Positions 1-6,001 of a stretch of DNA of 6,001 nt are shown in pieces; the first letter of the stretch is position 1, and each line of letters begins with the position of its first letter. Position numbers and translations under genes: made by a program. The stretch is taken from positions 1 through 6,001 of the forward strand of contig NQJH01000225.1 of assembly GCA_002256685.1 (NCBI GenBank), given 5' to 3'. This stretch comes from Methylococcaceae bacterium NSP1-2. Lineage in GTDB: Bacteria; Pseudomonadota; Gammaproteobacteria; Methylococcales; Methylomonadaceae. The notes beneath the pieces were generated by a model that had not been told where the DNA came from, ran no database searches, and saw only the letters and a list, made by a program, of their open reading frames with translations.

Positions 1-1
1 C

Positions 2-1165
2 AATCCCGATTATGAAGAATTCGTACTATTGCTGTTGGCACTTGCACCTAGTCTAAAGCCTAATTTTTTCTCACAACTGATTGCTGAACATCTACCAGAA
101 GGCGGTGATTTTCCTGAATTTGGCGGAGTAAAAACCAGCAATCACCGTGGTCTGTTACCCACTGGCGAAACCGCACAGTTTATCCTCGCAGGAAATAATC
201 TTGAAAAACGCCTAGCTGTGCAAATGATGCTGAGCAGTGAACATTGGTTTGCTAAACAACATATTCTCTGGCTAGACGCGATGCCCGCTGGTGAGCCATT
301 AATGAGTGGGCGATTAATACTGGATTCAGAAGTGGTGGAATTGCTGACCACAGGCGTGATTAGCAAACCGCGTTTTAGTATGGATTTTCCCGCAGAACAT
401 TTAGACACTGAAATGGAATGGGAGGATTTAGTATTACATCCGAATACCCTAAGTTATATTCGAGAAATTGAAAATTGGATTACCCATAACGATACCCTGT
501 TACACACTTGGGGTATGCACAAAAAATTAAAACCCGGTTATCGGGCTTTGTTTTATGGTCCTGCGGGAACGGGCAAAACTCTGACCGCGACGTTACTGGG
601 AAAATATACCGGCAAGGCTGTGTTTCGTATTGACTTGTCGCGGGTAGTATCAAAATACATCGGCGAAACCGAAAAAAATCTGTCTCGACTGTTTGACAAA
701 GCCGAGCATAAAAATTGGATTTTATTTTTTGACGAAGCGGATGCCCTGTTTGGTAAACGAACCGATATTCGTGATGCCCATGATAAATATGCCAATCAGG
801 AAGTGGCTTATTTGTTGCAACGTATTGAAAATTATAACGGTCTAGTCATTCTGGCGACTAATCAGCGCGGCAATATCGATGAGGCATTTGTACGCCGTTT
901 TCAAAGTATTATTTATTTCCCAATGCCGCGAGCTGAAGAACGCCATCAAATCTGGCGCAACGCTTTTCCACCACAAATTGACATTGCCGATGATATTGAT
1001 TGGCAACAAATAGCCGCTCGGTTTGAATTAACAGGGGCTGGCATTATGAGTGTAACGCATTATTGCGCGGTGGAATTATTGGCAAATCAAACGCACACAC
1101 TTTACTTTAAACACTTGGAAGCGGCTATTTTGCGCGAATACGTTAAGGAAGGAAAAGTTATTTAG
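2..1165 (+). CDS. eCIS-associated AAA+ ATPase (Afp15/Pvc15-like), 5' end outside the window
   Basis: This is the C-terminal 387 residues of an ATP-binding protein of the type encoded in extracellular contractile injection system (phage-tail-like) clusters, where such ATPases are thought to act in particle assembly or disassembly. The reading frame is open to the left edge, and the residues before the internal TTG at 29 (NPDYEEFVLL) look like normal protein, so the real start lies upstream. Counting from the codon at 2, the N-terminal part holds the LPTGETAQFILAG segment (about residues 52-64) that I associate with eCIS ATPases. Then come Walker A GPAGTGKT (186-193, bases 557-580), a pore-loop-like SKYIGE, Walker B ILFFDEAD (240-247), sensor-1 region ATNQRGNID and the arginine pair VRRF (about 298-299). 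The ATPase core is complete and looks active. AAA+ membership is certain; the eCIS assignment rests on remembered similarity, since no tail, sheath or baseplate gene lies in the window. No clear terminator follows. Confidence 0.85.
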   Translation, partial: NPDYEEFVLLLLALAPSLKPNFFSQLIAEHLPEGGDFPEFGGVKTSNHRGLLPTGETAQFILAGNNLEKRLAVQMMLSSEHWFAKQHILWLDAMPAGEPLMSGRLILDSEVVELLTTGVISKPRFSMDFPAEHLDTEMEWEDLVLHPNTLSYIREIENWITHNDTLLHTWGMHKKLKPGYRALFYGPAGTGKTLTATLLGKYTGKAVFRIDLSRVVSKYIGETEKNLSRLFDKAEHKNWILFFDEADALFGKRTDIRDAHDKYANQEVAYLLQRIENYNGLVILATNQRGNIDEAFVRRFQSIIYFPMPRAEERHQIWRNAFPPQIDIADDIDWQQIAARFELTGAGIMSVTHYCAVELLANQTHTLYFKHLEAAILREYVKEGKVI

Positions 1166-1179
1166 TTGCTAACACAATA

Positions 1180-1208
1180 TTGCGTAAGTGCTAAACTTGC
1201 CCTATAAA
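1180..1208 (+). promoter_or_regulatory. Putative sigma-70 promoter for the DUF2490-PilZ gene pair
   Basis: A -35-like TTGCGT (1180-1185) and a -10-like TATAAA (1203-1208) are separated by exactly 17 bases in the short gap after the ATPase gene. The -10 box matches consensus at five of six positions; the -35 matches only at its first three bases. Transcription would start near 1215, about 30 bases before the downstream ATG. It suggests the two following genes can be expressed independently of the ATPase operon. Sequence pattern only. Confidence 0.4.
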
Positions 1209-1243
1209 AACGGTGAATAGCTTTTTCAAATCGGAGTATAAAA

Positions 1244-1966
1244 ATGATGCTAGTAAAGTGGCAAGCGAATCGATTTAGTTCTGCCATTATGATGATGGGA
1301 TTAATGACGAATGCCAACGTGCAGGCTACTACACCTACTTCTGATTTTCAAACGTGGCTACCCGTCAATATTAATGTCAAACTAACAGAACAGCTACGCG
1401 GTTTTTTAGAGTTTCAGCAGCGCATAGGTAATGACAATTCGCATTTAACCAGTACAATGATTAGACCTGCTTTAGGCTGGGCGATTAATCAACAAGCAAC
1501 GCTCTGGATTGGGTATTTAATGTCCGCCGACTCTACTAGTCCTAGTTCTAACCATTACCTCATTGAAAATCGAGCGTTTCAGGGTTTTAGCTGGAGAGAT
1601 ACGGCGAATGAAAAACAATTTATTTGGGAAGTTCGTAACCGATTAGAAGAACGGTTTTTACCGCGTAATTCTGATCCGAGTATACGTTGGCGCACACGGG
1701 TTCGTGTAGAACAGTTAATCCCTAACCACTCGTCTTGGTCAGTGATTGCCTCTGACGAGATATTTGTTAACCTTAACGACAATACTCATAACGCCCAATT
1801 ACAAGCAGGCGCACAACAAAATCGTGCCTACCTAGGAGTTGGTTATCGATTCGTCCCTGAGTTTCAAATTGAAACGGGTTTTTTATATCAACATGTCTGG
1901 AAAAAAGACCCTTCAGGGGATCAAAATAATAAGGTGTGGATGACTAATTTTAACCTTAATTTCTAA
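1244..1966 (+). CDS. DUF2490 family outer-membrane beta-barrel protein
   Basis: This 240-residue secreted protein belongs to the DUF2490 family, whose members are predicted outer-membrane beta-barrels of unknown function. It has an N-terminal signal peptide: basic residues K5 and R10, a hydrophobic Met-rich stretch, and a likely cleavage after VQA (residue 28). The mature part shows alternating polar/apolar strands and family-like motifs in order: ENRAFQGF (109-116), RNRLEERF (131-138), RWRTRVRVEQ (148-157), SDEIFVNLN (170-178) and QNRAYLGVGYRF (192-203). It ends in phenylalanine, the usual C-terminal signal for insertion by the BAM complex. The first ATG is favoured because GGAG (1233-1236) lies 7 bases upstream; a second ATG follows at once. 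Only 38 bases separate it from the PilZ gene, so co-transcription is likely. Family assignment is from recognition of motifs; substrate or partner cannot be told from sequence. Confidence 0.85.
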   Translation: MMLVKWQANRFSSAIMMMGLMTNANVQATTPTSDFQTWLPVNINVKLTEQLRGFLEFQQRIGNDNSHLTSTMIRPALGWAINQQATLWIGYLMSADSTSPSSNHYLIENRAFQGFSWRDTANEKQFIWEVRNRLEERFLPRNSDPSIRWRTRVRVEQLIPNHSSWSVIASDEIFVNLNDNTHNAQLQAGAQQNRAYLGVGYRFVPEFQIETGFLYQHVWKKDPSGDQNNKVWMTNFNLNF

Positions 1967-2004
1967 TATTGTTGTAAACAAGTCATTCATAAAGAGAACG
2001 AATA

Positions 2005-2622
2005 ATGAATTCAGAGTCAAGTCGGTCATATCGTAAAAAATTGATAACAAACGGTTTAATCTATATAAATGGTGAAGAACGAGAAATAGCAGTTAGCAAT
2101 ATTTCTATGACGGGCGTACTGATTGGGTTAATCGATGTGAGCGATACTGACAGTGATTTTAATGATTCGTTAATAGCAACCATCATCGATTTTTATCTAC
2201 CGCAATTGCGTTTAGCAGGAACAGCAGAAATAGTCAGAATCACTAAAGAGGATGCTCAATTTTCATTCGCGCTGCAATTCAAAGAAATTAGTTATAACAT
2301 TGATAGCCTACTGTACAAACGAAAAGTTTATAGAAAAAACCTGTCTGTTTCAGGACGAATTTTATTGAATAGTGAATATTACTATTTTCGTACTATTAAT
2401 GTTTCGGTAGAAGGTTTAATGATTCGACTGGAAGAAACGGTAGTCATTGCAGAAGGCATGATTACCTCGTTTGAATTTAAGGATTTAAGTTTAAAGGGTG
2501 AAGTAAAAGTTGTGTGGCTAGATTTTGATGCGGATGGCAAAACGCTGGTAGGCTTGAAGTATATCAATATGAACACCGACCAAATCAAAGGCATACCCCG
2601 CTTTTATATTGAAACCGATTAG
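2005..2622 (+). CDS. Tandem PilZ-domain protein (putative c-di-GMP receptor)
   Basis: This is a 205-residue cytoplasmic protein with no signal peptide or membrane segment, built from two PilZ-like repeats. PilZ domains bind cyclic-di-GMP through an RxxxR motif and a D/NxSxxG motif. The second repeat has both: R106-KVY-R110 followed by N132-V-S-V-E-G137, and ends in the VGLKYINM strand (182-189) typical of these barrels. The first repeat has NISMTG (N32 to G37) and a closing FALQFKEI strand (88-95), but its arginine motif reads R7-SYR-K11, so its second arginine is replaced by lysine. The second domain is therefore the better ligand-binding candidate. The ATG at 2005 follows a weak GA-rich ribosome site (GAGA, 1994-1997). 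It is probably translated from the same message as the DUF2490 gene and ends just before a strong hairpin. The output partner is unknown; no catalytic domain is attached. Confidence 0.8.
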   Translation: MNSESSRSYRKKLITNGLIYINGEEREIAVSNISMTGVLIGLIDVSDTDSDFNDSLIATIIDFYLPQLRLAGTAEIVRITKEDAQFSFALQFKEISYNIDSLLYKRKVYRKNLSVSGRILLNSEYYYFRTINVSVEGLMIRLEETVVIAEGMITSFEFKDLSLKGEVKVVWLDFDADGKTLVGLKYINMNTDQIKGIPRFYIETD

Positions 2623-2633
2623 TTATTGCCAAA

Positions 2634-2663
2634 AACAGTGGCGTTAAGTTTAACGCCACTGTT
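2634..2663. terminator. Bidirectional intrinsic terminator between the PilZ gene and ccmF
   Basis: A perfect 13-base inverted repeat (2634-2646 and 2651-2663) encloses a 4-base AGTT loop. It sits 11 bases after the PilZ stop and 7 bases before the end of convergent ccmF. Read on the minus strand it is followed by a run of five Ts (complement of A2631-2635, partly in the stem), so it fits a rho-independent terminator for ccmF best. On the plus strand the trailing sequence CTTAGTTT is a weaker T tract. Confidence 0.85.
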
Positions 2664-2670
2664 CTTAGTT

Positions 2671-4524
2671 TCATGCGGCTTTAACTTTAATTCGATAACG
2701 TCTGTCACAAGCGGCGCATAAACCACCGACCCCCATAAAAACTGCCCCTAACCATATCCAGCGTATGAACGATTTGTAATAAATACGCAAACTCCACGCG
2801 CCATCCTTACCTAATGGCTCGCCGATTGCCACGAATAAATCCCGAAACAAACCTGCATCAATCGCGGCTTCTGTCATTGGCATGGTTTGTACTTTATACA
2901 CCCGTTTTTGCGGTTCAAGTTTTGCGACTTGCTCGCCGTTATGACTCACCGTGACAAACGCCTGTTGTGCAACATAATTCACGCCTTCGGTTTCCTTGAC
3001 TCCATGAAACTGAAACACATAACCCGACATATCAACGGTTTCATTCAGCGCGAGGCGTATATCTTTTTCCACACTGTACACCGACGTTAACGTAATACCG
3101 ATAACAAACACCGCAATACCTAAATGTGCGAGGGTCATGCCATAAAAACCTGATGGAATACTCGCCAGTCGTTGCCATGAAAAACCTTGCGCCCCCACGC
3201 GGTCTATCAAAGACAACGCAGTAATTGCTACCGTCCACAATGCCAGTGTTAAACCTAACACCGCTGCCCACGAATAAAACGGCATTAATAACGGCAGTAA
3301 TAAACCGCCTATTACACAGCCTACCACTAACCAACGCACCCGCACTGCTAGCGTTTGAATACTGTCTTTTTTCCAACGCAATAACATACCCAAACCAACG
3401 GCAACCGCTAACGGTGCCATGAGTGGAATAAATACTGCATTAAAATACGGCGGTCCTACAGAAATTTTACCCAAGCCTAAAGCATCAATGACTAACGGAT
3501 ACAAAGTGCCTAATAAAATACTCGCGGCAGTTACCACTAATAGCACGTTATTCAACAAAATAACCGACTCTTTCGATACCAGCTCAAAAGTCGCGCTACT
3601 TTTGACATAAGGGGCGCGTAGCGCATACAGCAACAACGAACCGCCGACCACTACGGCTAAAAATACCAAAATAAATAAGCCGCGTGCGGGATCACTGGCA
3701 AAGGCATGAACTGAGGTTAATACCCCAGAGCGCACTAAAAACGTGCCCAGCAAACTTAAGGAAAAAGCAAAAATCGCCAGTAATACCGTCCATGTTTTAA
3801 ACACCCCGCGTTTTTCAGTTGCCGCTAAGGAATGCAGTAACGCCGTACCCACTAACCACGGCATAAACGAGGCATTTTCGACTGGATCCCAAAACCACCA
3901 ACCACCCCAACCGAGTTCGTAATACGCCAAACGCCCTTCTAATAACGCGGCAATCGCAAACGCAAATGCCACTGAAAAACCCACATAACCCATGTACAAC
4001 ATTGGCGGATGTATAGCCAAACCGGGGTCTTGCAACAAGGGGTTTAAATCCCGTCCTTCTAAAGGGGCGGGGAATAATCGTTCAAACGGATTGGAGGTAA
4101 ATAACAAAAATAACAAAAAGCCAATTGATACCAATCCCATCACGCCTAACACTCGCGCCAGCGTAGCATCGGGAATGCTGTTACTAAATCGGGCGACTAA
4201 TGCCGTCCATAGCGTCAACACCAAGCCCCATAATAATAATGACCCTTCATGCGCTCCCCATACGCCTGAAATTAAATACAGCGTCGGTAACGCCGTGTTG
4301 GAATTAGTAGCAATATATTTAACCGAAAAATCATGCGTCAAACAGCTATACGTTAAACACCCGTAAGACAGTGCCATAAAAAGCAATTGAGCAAACGCAG
4401 CAGGTCTAGCCACTGCAACCCAGCCCGTTAATCCGCGAAACGCACCGATAATAGGTACGATGCCCAACACCAGTGCTATGCACAACGTGAGTATGAGCGA
4501 AAAATGTCCGAGTTCGGCAATCAT
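2671..4524 (-). CDS. ccmF: Haem lyase subunit CcmF (c-type cytochrome biogenesis), lacking one transmembrane helix
   Basis: CcmF is the polytopic inner-membrane protein that, with CcmH, takes haem from holo-CcmE and attaches it to apocytochrome c on the periplasmic side (System I). The 617-residue product carries GVWGAHEGS (H92), the conserved IHPPMLYMGY (H172), the WWD haem-handling motif from W206 to N217 (WGGWWFWDPVEN), LLHSLAATEKRG (H231), SVHAFASDPARG (H273), MTLAHLGIAV (H467) and the C-terminal MTEAAIDAG and RWIWLGA segments. H172, H231, H273 and H467 correspond to E. coli H173, H261, H303 and H491. The spacing H172-H231 is 59 residues instead of 88: GRL (197-199) is joined directly to AYYELGWGG, leaving out about 29 residues that normally form a transmembrane helix before the WWD motif. 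Total length is short by the same amount (E. coli about 647). The ATG is preceded by AGGA 7 bases upstream. The gene is monocistronic here, with no other ccm gene adjacent. Family certain; activity doubtful. Confidence 0.95.
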   Translation of the reverse strand: MIAELGHFSLILTLCIALVLGIVPIIGAFRGLTGWVAVARPAAFAQLLFMALSYGCLTYSCLTHDFSVKYIATNSNTALPTLYLISGVWGAHEGSLLLWGLVLTLWTALVARFSNSIPDATLARVLGVMGLVSIGFLLFLLFTSNPFERLFPAPLEGRDLNPLLQDPGLAIHPPMLYMGYVGFSVAFAFAIAALLEGRLAYYELGWGGWWFWDPVENASFMPWLVGTALLHSLAATEKRGVFKTWTVLLAIFAFSLSLLGTFLVRSGVLTSVHAFASDPARGLFILVFLAVVVGGSLLLYALRAPYVKSSATFELVSKESVILLNNVLLVVTAASILLGTLYPLVIDALGLGKISVGPPYFNAVFIPLMAPLAVAVGLGMLLRWKKDSIQTLAVRVRWLVVGCVIGGLLLPLLMPFYSWAAVLGLTLALWTVAITALSLIDRVGAQGFSWQRLASIPSGFYGMTLAHLGIAVFVIGITLTSVYSVEKDIRLALNETVDMSGYVFQFHGVKETEGVNYVAQQAFVTVSHNGEQVAKLEPQKRVYKVQTMPMTEAAIDAGLFRDLFVAIGEPLGKDGAWSLRIYYKSFIRWIWLGAVFMGVGGLCAACDRRYRIKVKAA

Positions 4525-4882
4525 TTTTAAATCCTAATTTTTTTACTGGTTTAGATAATAATTTATCCTCGATATGATAGGTTTTTCTACTGCACTTAGC
4601 TAGTGATGGCATAAAAAGAGGGTTTTATGTCGTTGTGTAATCCAACAAATTGAGTCAGGATTATTACCGTATCCATTTTTATTACGGTGAATTTTGCATT
4701 AACTCTACCTCAAATATTTATGAAGTTACCCAAATAATTGTAGATAGCAAAAGCATAATAAAACGATTGAACTGTGAGTTTGTCGAACAATCTATATTTT
4801 AACAAGTTCATGGCTGGCTTCGACAGGCTCAGTGCAAACGGTTTTGTAATCAAAAAACCACTTTAGCTATAAAAGCGAGGAA
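4525..4882. other. Divergent intergenic region between ccmF and the GlxA-type regulator
   Basis: This 358-bp AT-rich gap must hold the promoters of both flanking genes, but I cannot assign convincing -35/-10 pairs. Possible -10 elements are TATCAT for ccmF (minus strand, 4573-4578) and TATATT for the regulator (4793-4798), neither with a good -35 at normal spacing. It also contains two short palindromes: CATAAAA/TTTTATG (4610-4616 and 4623-4629), and ACCGTA/TACGGT (4666-4671 and 4683-4688), the latter a possible operator. The right third holds a larger imperfect inverted repeat listed separately. No coding sequence of credible length is present. Confidence 0.6.
4761..4845. repeat. Imperfect inverted repeat, REP/BIME-like
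   Basis: The left arm (4761-4787) and right arm (4819-4845) are imperfect reverse complements. AGTTTGTCGAA (4777-4787) pairs over 11 bases with TTCGACAGGCT (4819-4829), including two G-T wobbles. After a 2-base bulge the pairing continues through ACTG/CAGT. The 31-base loop is AT-rich on its left side. The right arm core TTCGACAGGCTCAGTG resembles a class of dispersed palindromic repeats (TTCGACAAGCTCA-like) that I recall from many bacterial genomes, often between genes. The wobble pairs mean the arms fit better as RNA or single-stranded DNA than as a double-stranded protein site. Repeat-family membership is from memory and cannot be tested with one copy. Confidence 0.5.
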
Positions 4883-5938
4883 ATGATGACTACTAAACAT
4901 TTAGTTGCTAATAACAGTGCACGTCCTTTTCAAGTTAGACGGATTGGAATTTTCATTTATCCGGGCGCAGATATATTGGATATTGCCGGACCCTCAGAAG
5001 TATTTGCTTTTGCTAATCTCATGTTACTACTGCAAGGCGTAACTAAAGAACCCGCTTATATTGTTGACATATTGGCAGAACAGCCGGGGGTTGTTACTAC
5101 TTTAATGGGTTTACAAATTATTGCTACCCACGGTTATAACGATATGAGTGATGATATTGATACTTTAATTATTGCAGGCGGCTTTGTCCCCGCTGGTTTT
5201 TTTCCGGGTATCGATGTTGGCAATCCGTCTACTTTCAAAAATCCTGTGTTGATGGCGTGGATACGCACCATGTCAACGCGGGTTAGACGTTTGGCTTCGG
5301 TTTGTACCGGTGCTTTTGCACTGGCAGAAAGTGGTATTTTAAACGGTCGAAGAGCCACCACGCATTGGGATTTTTGCCAGCGTTTGATGCTGGATTATCC
5401 CGACGTTAAGGTTGAACCGAATCAAATTTTTATTCAAGAAGGCAATATTTTTACTTCGGGGGGCATTACTTCTGGTATTGATCTGGCACTCACTATGCTT
5501 GAAGAAGATTGGGGACATGACATCGCGCTTGCCGTTGCCCGTTACATCGTGGTTTTTCTTAAGCGTCCGGGTGGTCAATCCCAATTTAGTAGTTATTTAA
5601 CCACCGAGGCGGCCAGTCGTCCTGATTTGCGGGAGTTGCAAACATGGATTATGGCGCATCCTGCTGAAGACCTTCGCGTTGAGGTTCTAGCCTCACGGGT
5701 CTGTATGAGTCCACGTAATTTTGCCCGACTTTTTTTAGCTGAAACAGGTATGACTCCTGCCAAATATGTGGAAATGGCGCGTATTGATGCCGCCCGTCAT
5801 TATTTACAAACCAGTAAATTATCCATTGAAATGATTGCAGAGAAGTCGGGGTTTTTTGATCCTGAACGGATGCGTCGCTCATTTATTCGCCAACTCGGCG
5901 TTAATCCTAAACATTATCGTGACCGCTTTAATCCTTAG
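4883..5938 (+). CDS. GlxA family transcriptional regulator (DJ-1/PfpI-like domain + AraC helix-turn-helix)
   Basis: This is a 351-residue cytoplasmic DNA-binding regulator. Residues about 18-215 form a DJ-1/PfpI (class I glutamine amidotransferase-like) sensor domain: IGIFIYPGADILDIAGPSEVF with E39, TLIIAGG (94-100), the nucleophile-elbow-like SVCTGAFALAESG with C141, and ATTHW with H161. Residues about 245-350 form an AraC/XylS-type double helix-turn-helix: LASRVCMSPRNFARLF (269-284) is the first and IEMIAEKSGFFDPERMRRSF (315-334) the second, followed by G339-V-NPKHYRDRF. GlxA-type proteins are regulators whose amidotransferase-like domain is thought to sense a ligand, not to catalyse. The start has two consecutive ATGs; GAGG (4877-4880) lies only 2 bases before the first and 5 before the second (4886), so a 350-residue product may be the real one. 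It is divergent from ccmF and probably translationally coupled to the next gene. Ligand and targets are unknown. Confidence 0.9.
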   Translation: MMTTKHLVANNSARPFQVRRIGIFIYPGADILDIAGPSEVFAFANLMLLLQGVTKEPAYIVDILAEQPGVVTTLMGLQIIATHGYNDMSDDIDTLIIAGGFVPAGFFPGIDVGNPSTFKNPVLMAWIRTMSTRVRRLASVCTGAFALAESGILNGRRATTHWDFCQRLMLDYPDVKVEPNQIFIQEGNIFTSGGITSGIDLALTMLEEDWGHDIALAVARYIVVFLKRPGGQSQFSSYLTTEAASRPDLRELQTWIMAHPAEDLRVEVLASRVCMSPRNFARLFLAETGMTPAKYVEMARIDAARHYLQTSKLSIEMIAEKSGFFDPERMRRSFIRQLGVNPKHYRDRFNP

Positions 5939-5942
5939 GAGG
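5937..5942 (+). promoter_or_regulatory. Perfect Shine-Dalgarno sequence overlapping the regulator stop codon
   Basis: AGGAGG begins on the second base of the regulator's TAG stop and lies 8 bases before the ATG at 5951. It is the strongest ribosome site in the window and supports both the downstream start and translational coupling of the two genes. Confidence 0.8.
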
Positions 5943-5950
5943 ATAAGACT

Positions 5951-6001
5951 ATGTTAAAGAATATTATGCAAATATCTGTTGTGTTGTTCGCTGTGGCTAT
6001 A
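5951..6001 (+). CDS. Start of an unidentified, probably exported or membrane protein (3' end outside the window)
   Basis: Only 17 codons are visible, beginning MLKNIMQISVVLFAVAI. A lysine at position 3 followed by a hydrophobic run from about residue 5 looks like a Sec signal peptide or an N-terminal membrane anchor. The start is well supported by the AGGAGG 8 bases upstream and by its position 12 bases after the regulator's stop, which implies one operon. The family cannot be recognised from this fragment. It is a natural candidate for a product connected to whatever the GlxA-type regulator controls, but that is only inferred from position. Confidence 0.7.
   Translation, partial: MLKNIMQISVVLFAVAI

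Noticed and set aside
29..1165. TTG at 29 as the true start of the AAA+ ATPase gene
   Set aside because: The frame is open to the window edge with protein-like residues before it, there is no ribosome site in front of it, and the family has additional N-terminal sequence.
3041..3376. 111-codon minus-strand open frame inside ccmF
   Set aside because: It lies fully within the conserved C-terminal part of ccmF in another frame and resembles no known protein; it is a shadow.
3992..4366. 124-codon plus-strand open frame antisense to ccmF
   Set aside because: It is antisense to conserved CcmF codons, rich in Asn/Lys/Pro as expected from reverse-complement reading, and has no domain.
2671..4524. 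Assignment of the haem lyase gene to NrfE (nitrite reductase-specific paralogue) instead of CcmF
   Set aside because: The C-terminal region and conserved motifs read as CcmF and no nrf genes are nearby; it remains a minor alternative.
4406..4612. 68-codon minus-strand open frame overlapping the start of ccmF
   Set aside because: It overlaps ccmF in another frame over about half its length, has no recognisable domain and no convincing ribosome site; it is a shadow.
4627..4653. Nine-codon mini frame MSLCNPTN with AGAGGG 4 bases upstream, a possible leader peptide
   Set aside because: It is too short to test, shows no run of regulatory codons, and is not followed by a clear attenuator next to a gene.
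4869..4874. TATAAA just before the regulator as a -10 promoter element
   Set aside because: A start about 7 bases later would fall at or inside the ribosome site and start codon, leaving almost no leader.

Overview
The window reads as a chromosomal segment of a moderately AT-rich Gram-negative bacterium. A System I cytochrome c maturation protein (CcmF), an outer-membrane beta-barrel protein (DUF2490 type), a PilZ protein and a GlxA-type AraC regulator together point to a proteobacterium. A gammaproteobacterium is the most likely, possibly a sulfur- or methane-oxidising lineage, but that finer placement is only an impression. No rRNA, tRNA, CRISPR array, insertion sequence or phage integrase is visible.

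Left part, plus strand. The window opens inside a gene for an AAA+ ATPase of the type found in extracellular contractile injection system (eCIS; Afp15/Pvc15-like) clusters; its start lies outside the window. After a 78-bp gap with a plausible sigma-70 promoter come two closely spaced genes, probably one transcript: a secreted DUF2490 beta-barrel protein and a cytoplasmic protein with two tandem PilZ-like domains (cyclic-di-GMP binding type). A strong 13-bp perfect hairpin lies between the PilZ gene and the convergent ccmF and can end transcription from both sides.

Middle, minus strand. A single long gene encodes CcmF, the haem lyase subunit that attaches haem to apocytochrome c. It stands alone, without ccmE, ccmG or ccmH beside it. 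All four conserved histidines and the WWD haem-handling motif are present. However, the protein lacks about 29 residues between the first conserved histidine and the WWD motif, in frame, exactly where the family has a transmembrane helix. This is the most surprising observation in the window: it should invert the membrane topology of everything downstream, unless the protein is inactive, a divergent paralogue, or the sequence is wrong here.

Right part. A 358-bp divergent intergenic region carries an imperfect inverted repeat that resembles REP/BIME-type dispersed repeats, plus two small palindromes. A GlxA-family regulator (DJ-1/PfpI-like domain plus AraC-type helix-turn-helix) follows on the plus strand. 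Its stop codon overlaps a perfect Shine-Dalgarno sequence for a further gene, of which only 17 codons, looking like a signal peptide or membrane anchor, are inside the window.

Apart from the CcmF deletion and the eCIS lead at the left edge, I see no clearly new multi-gene system here.
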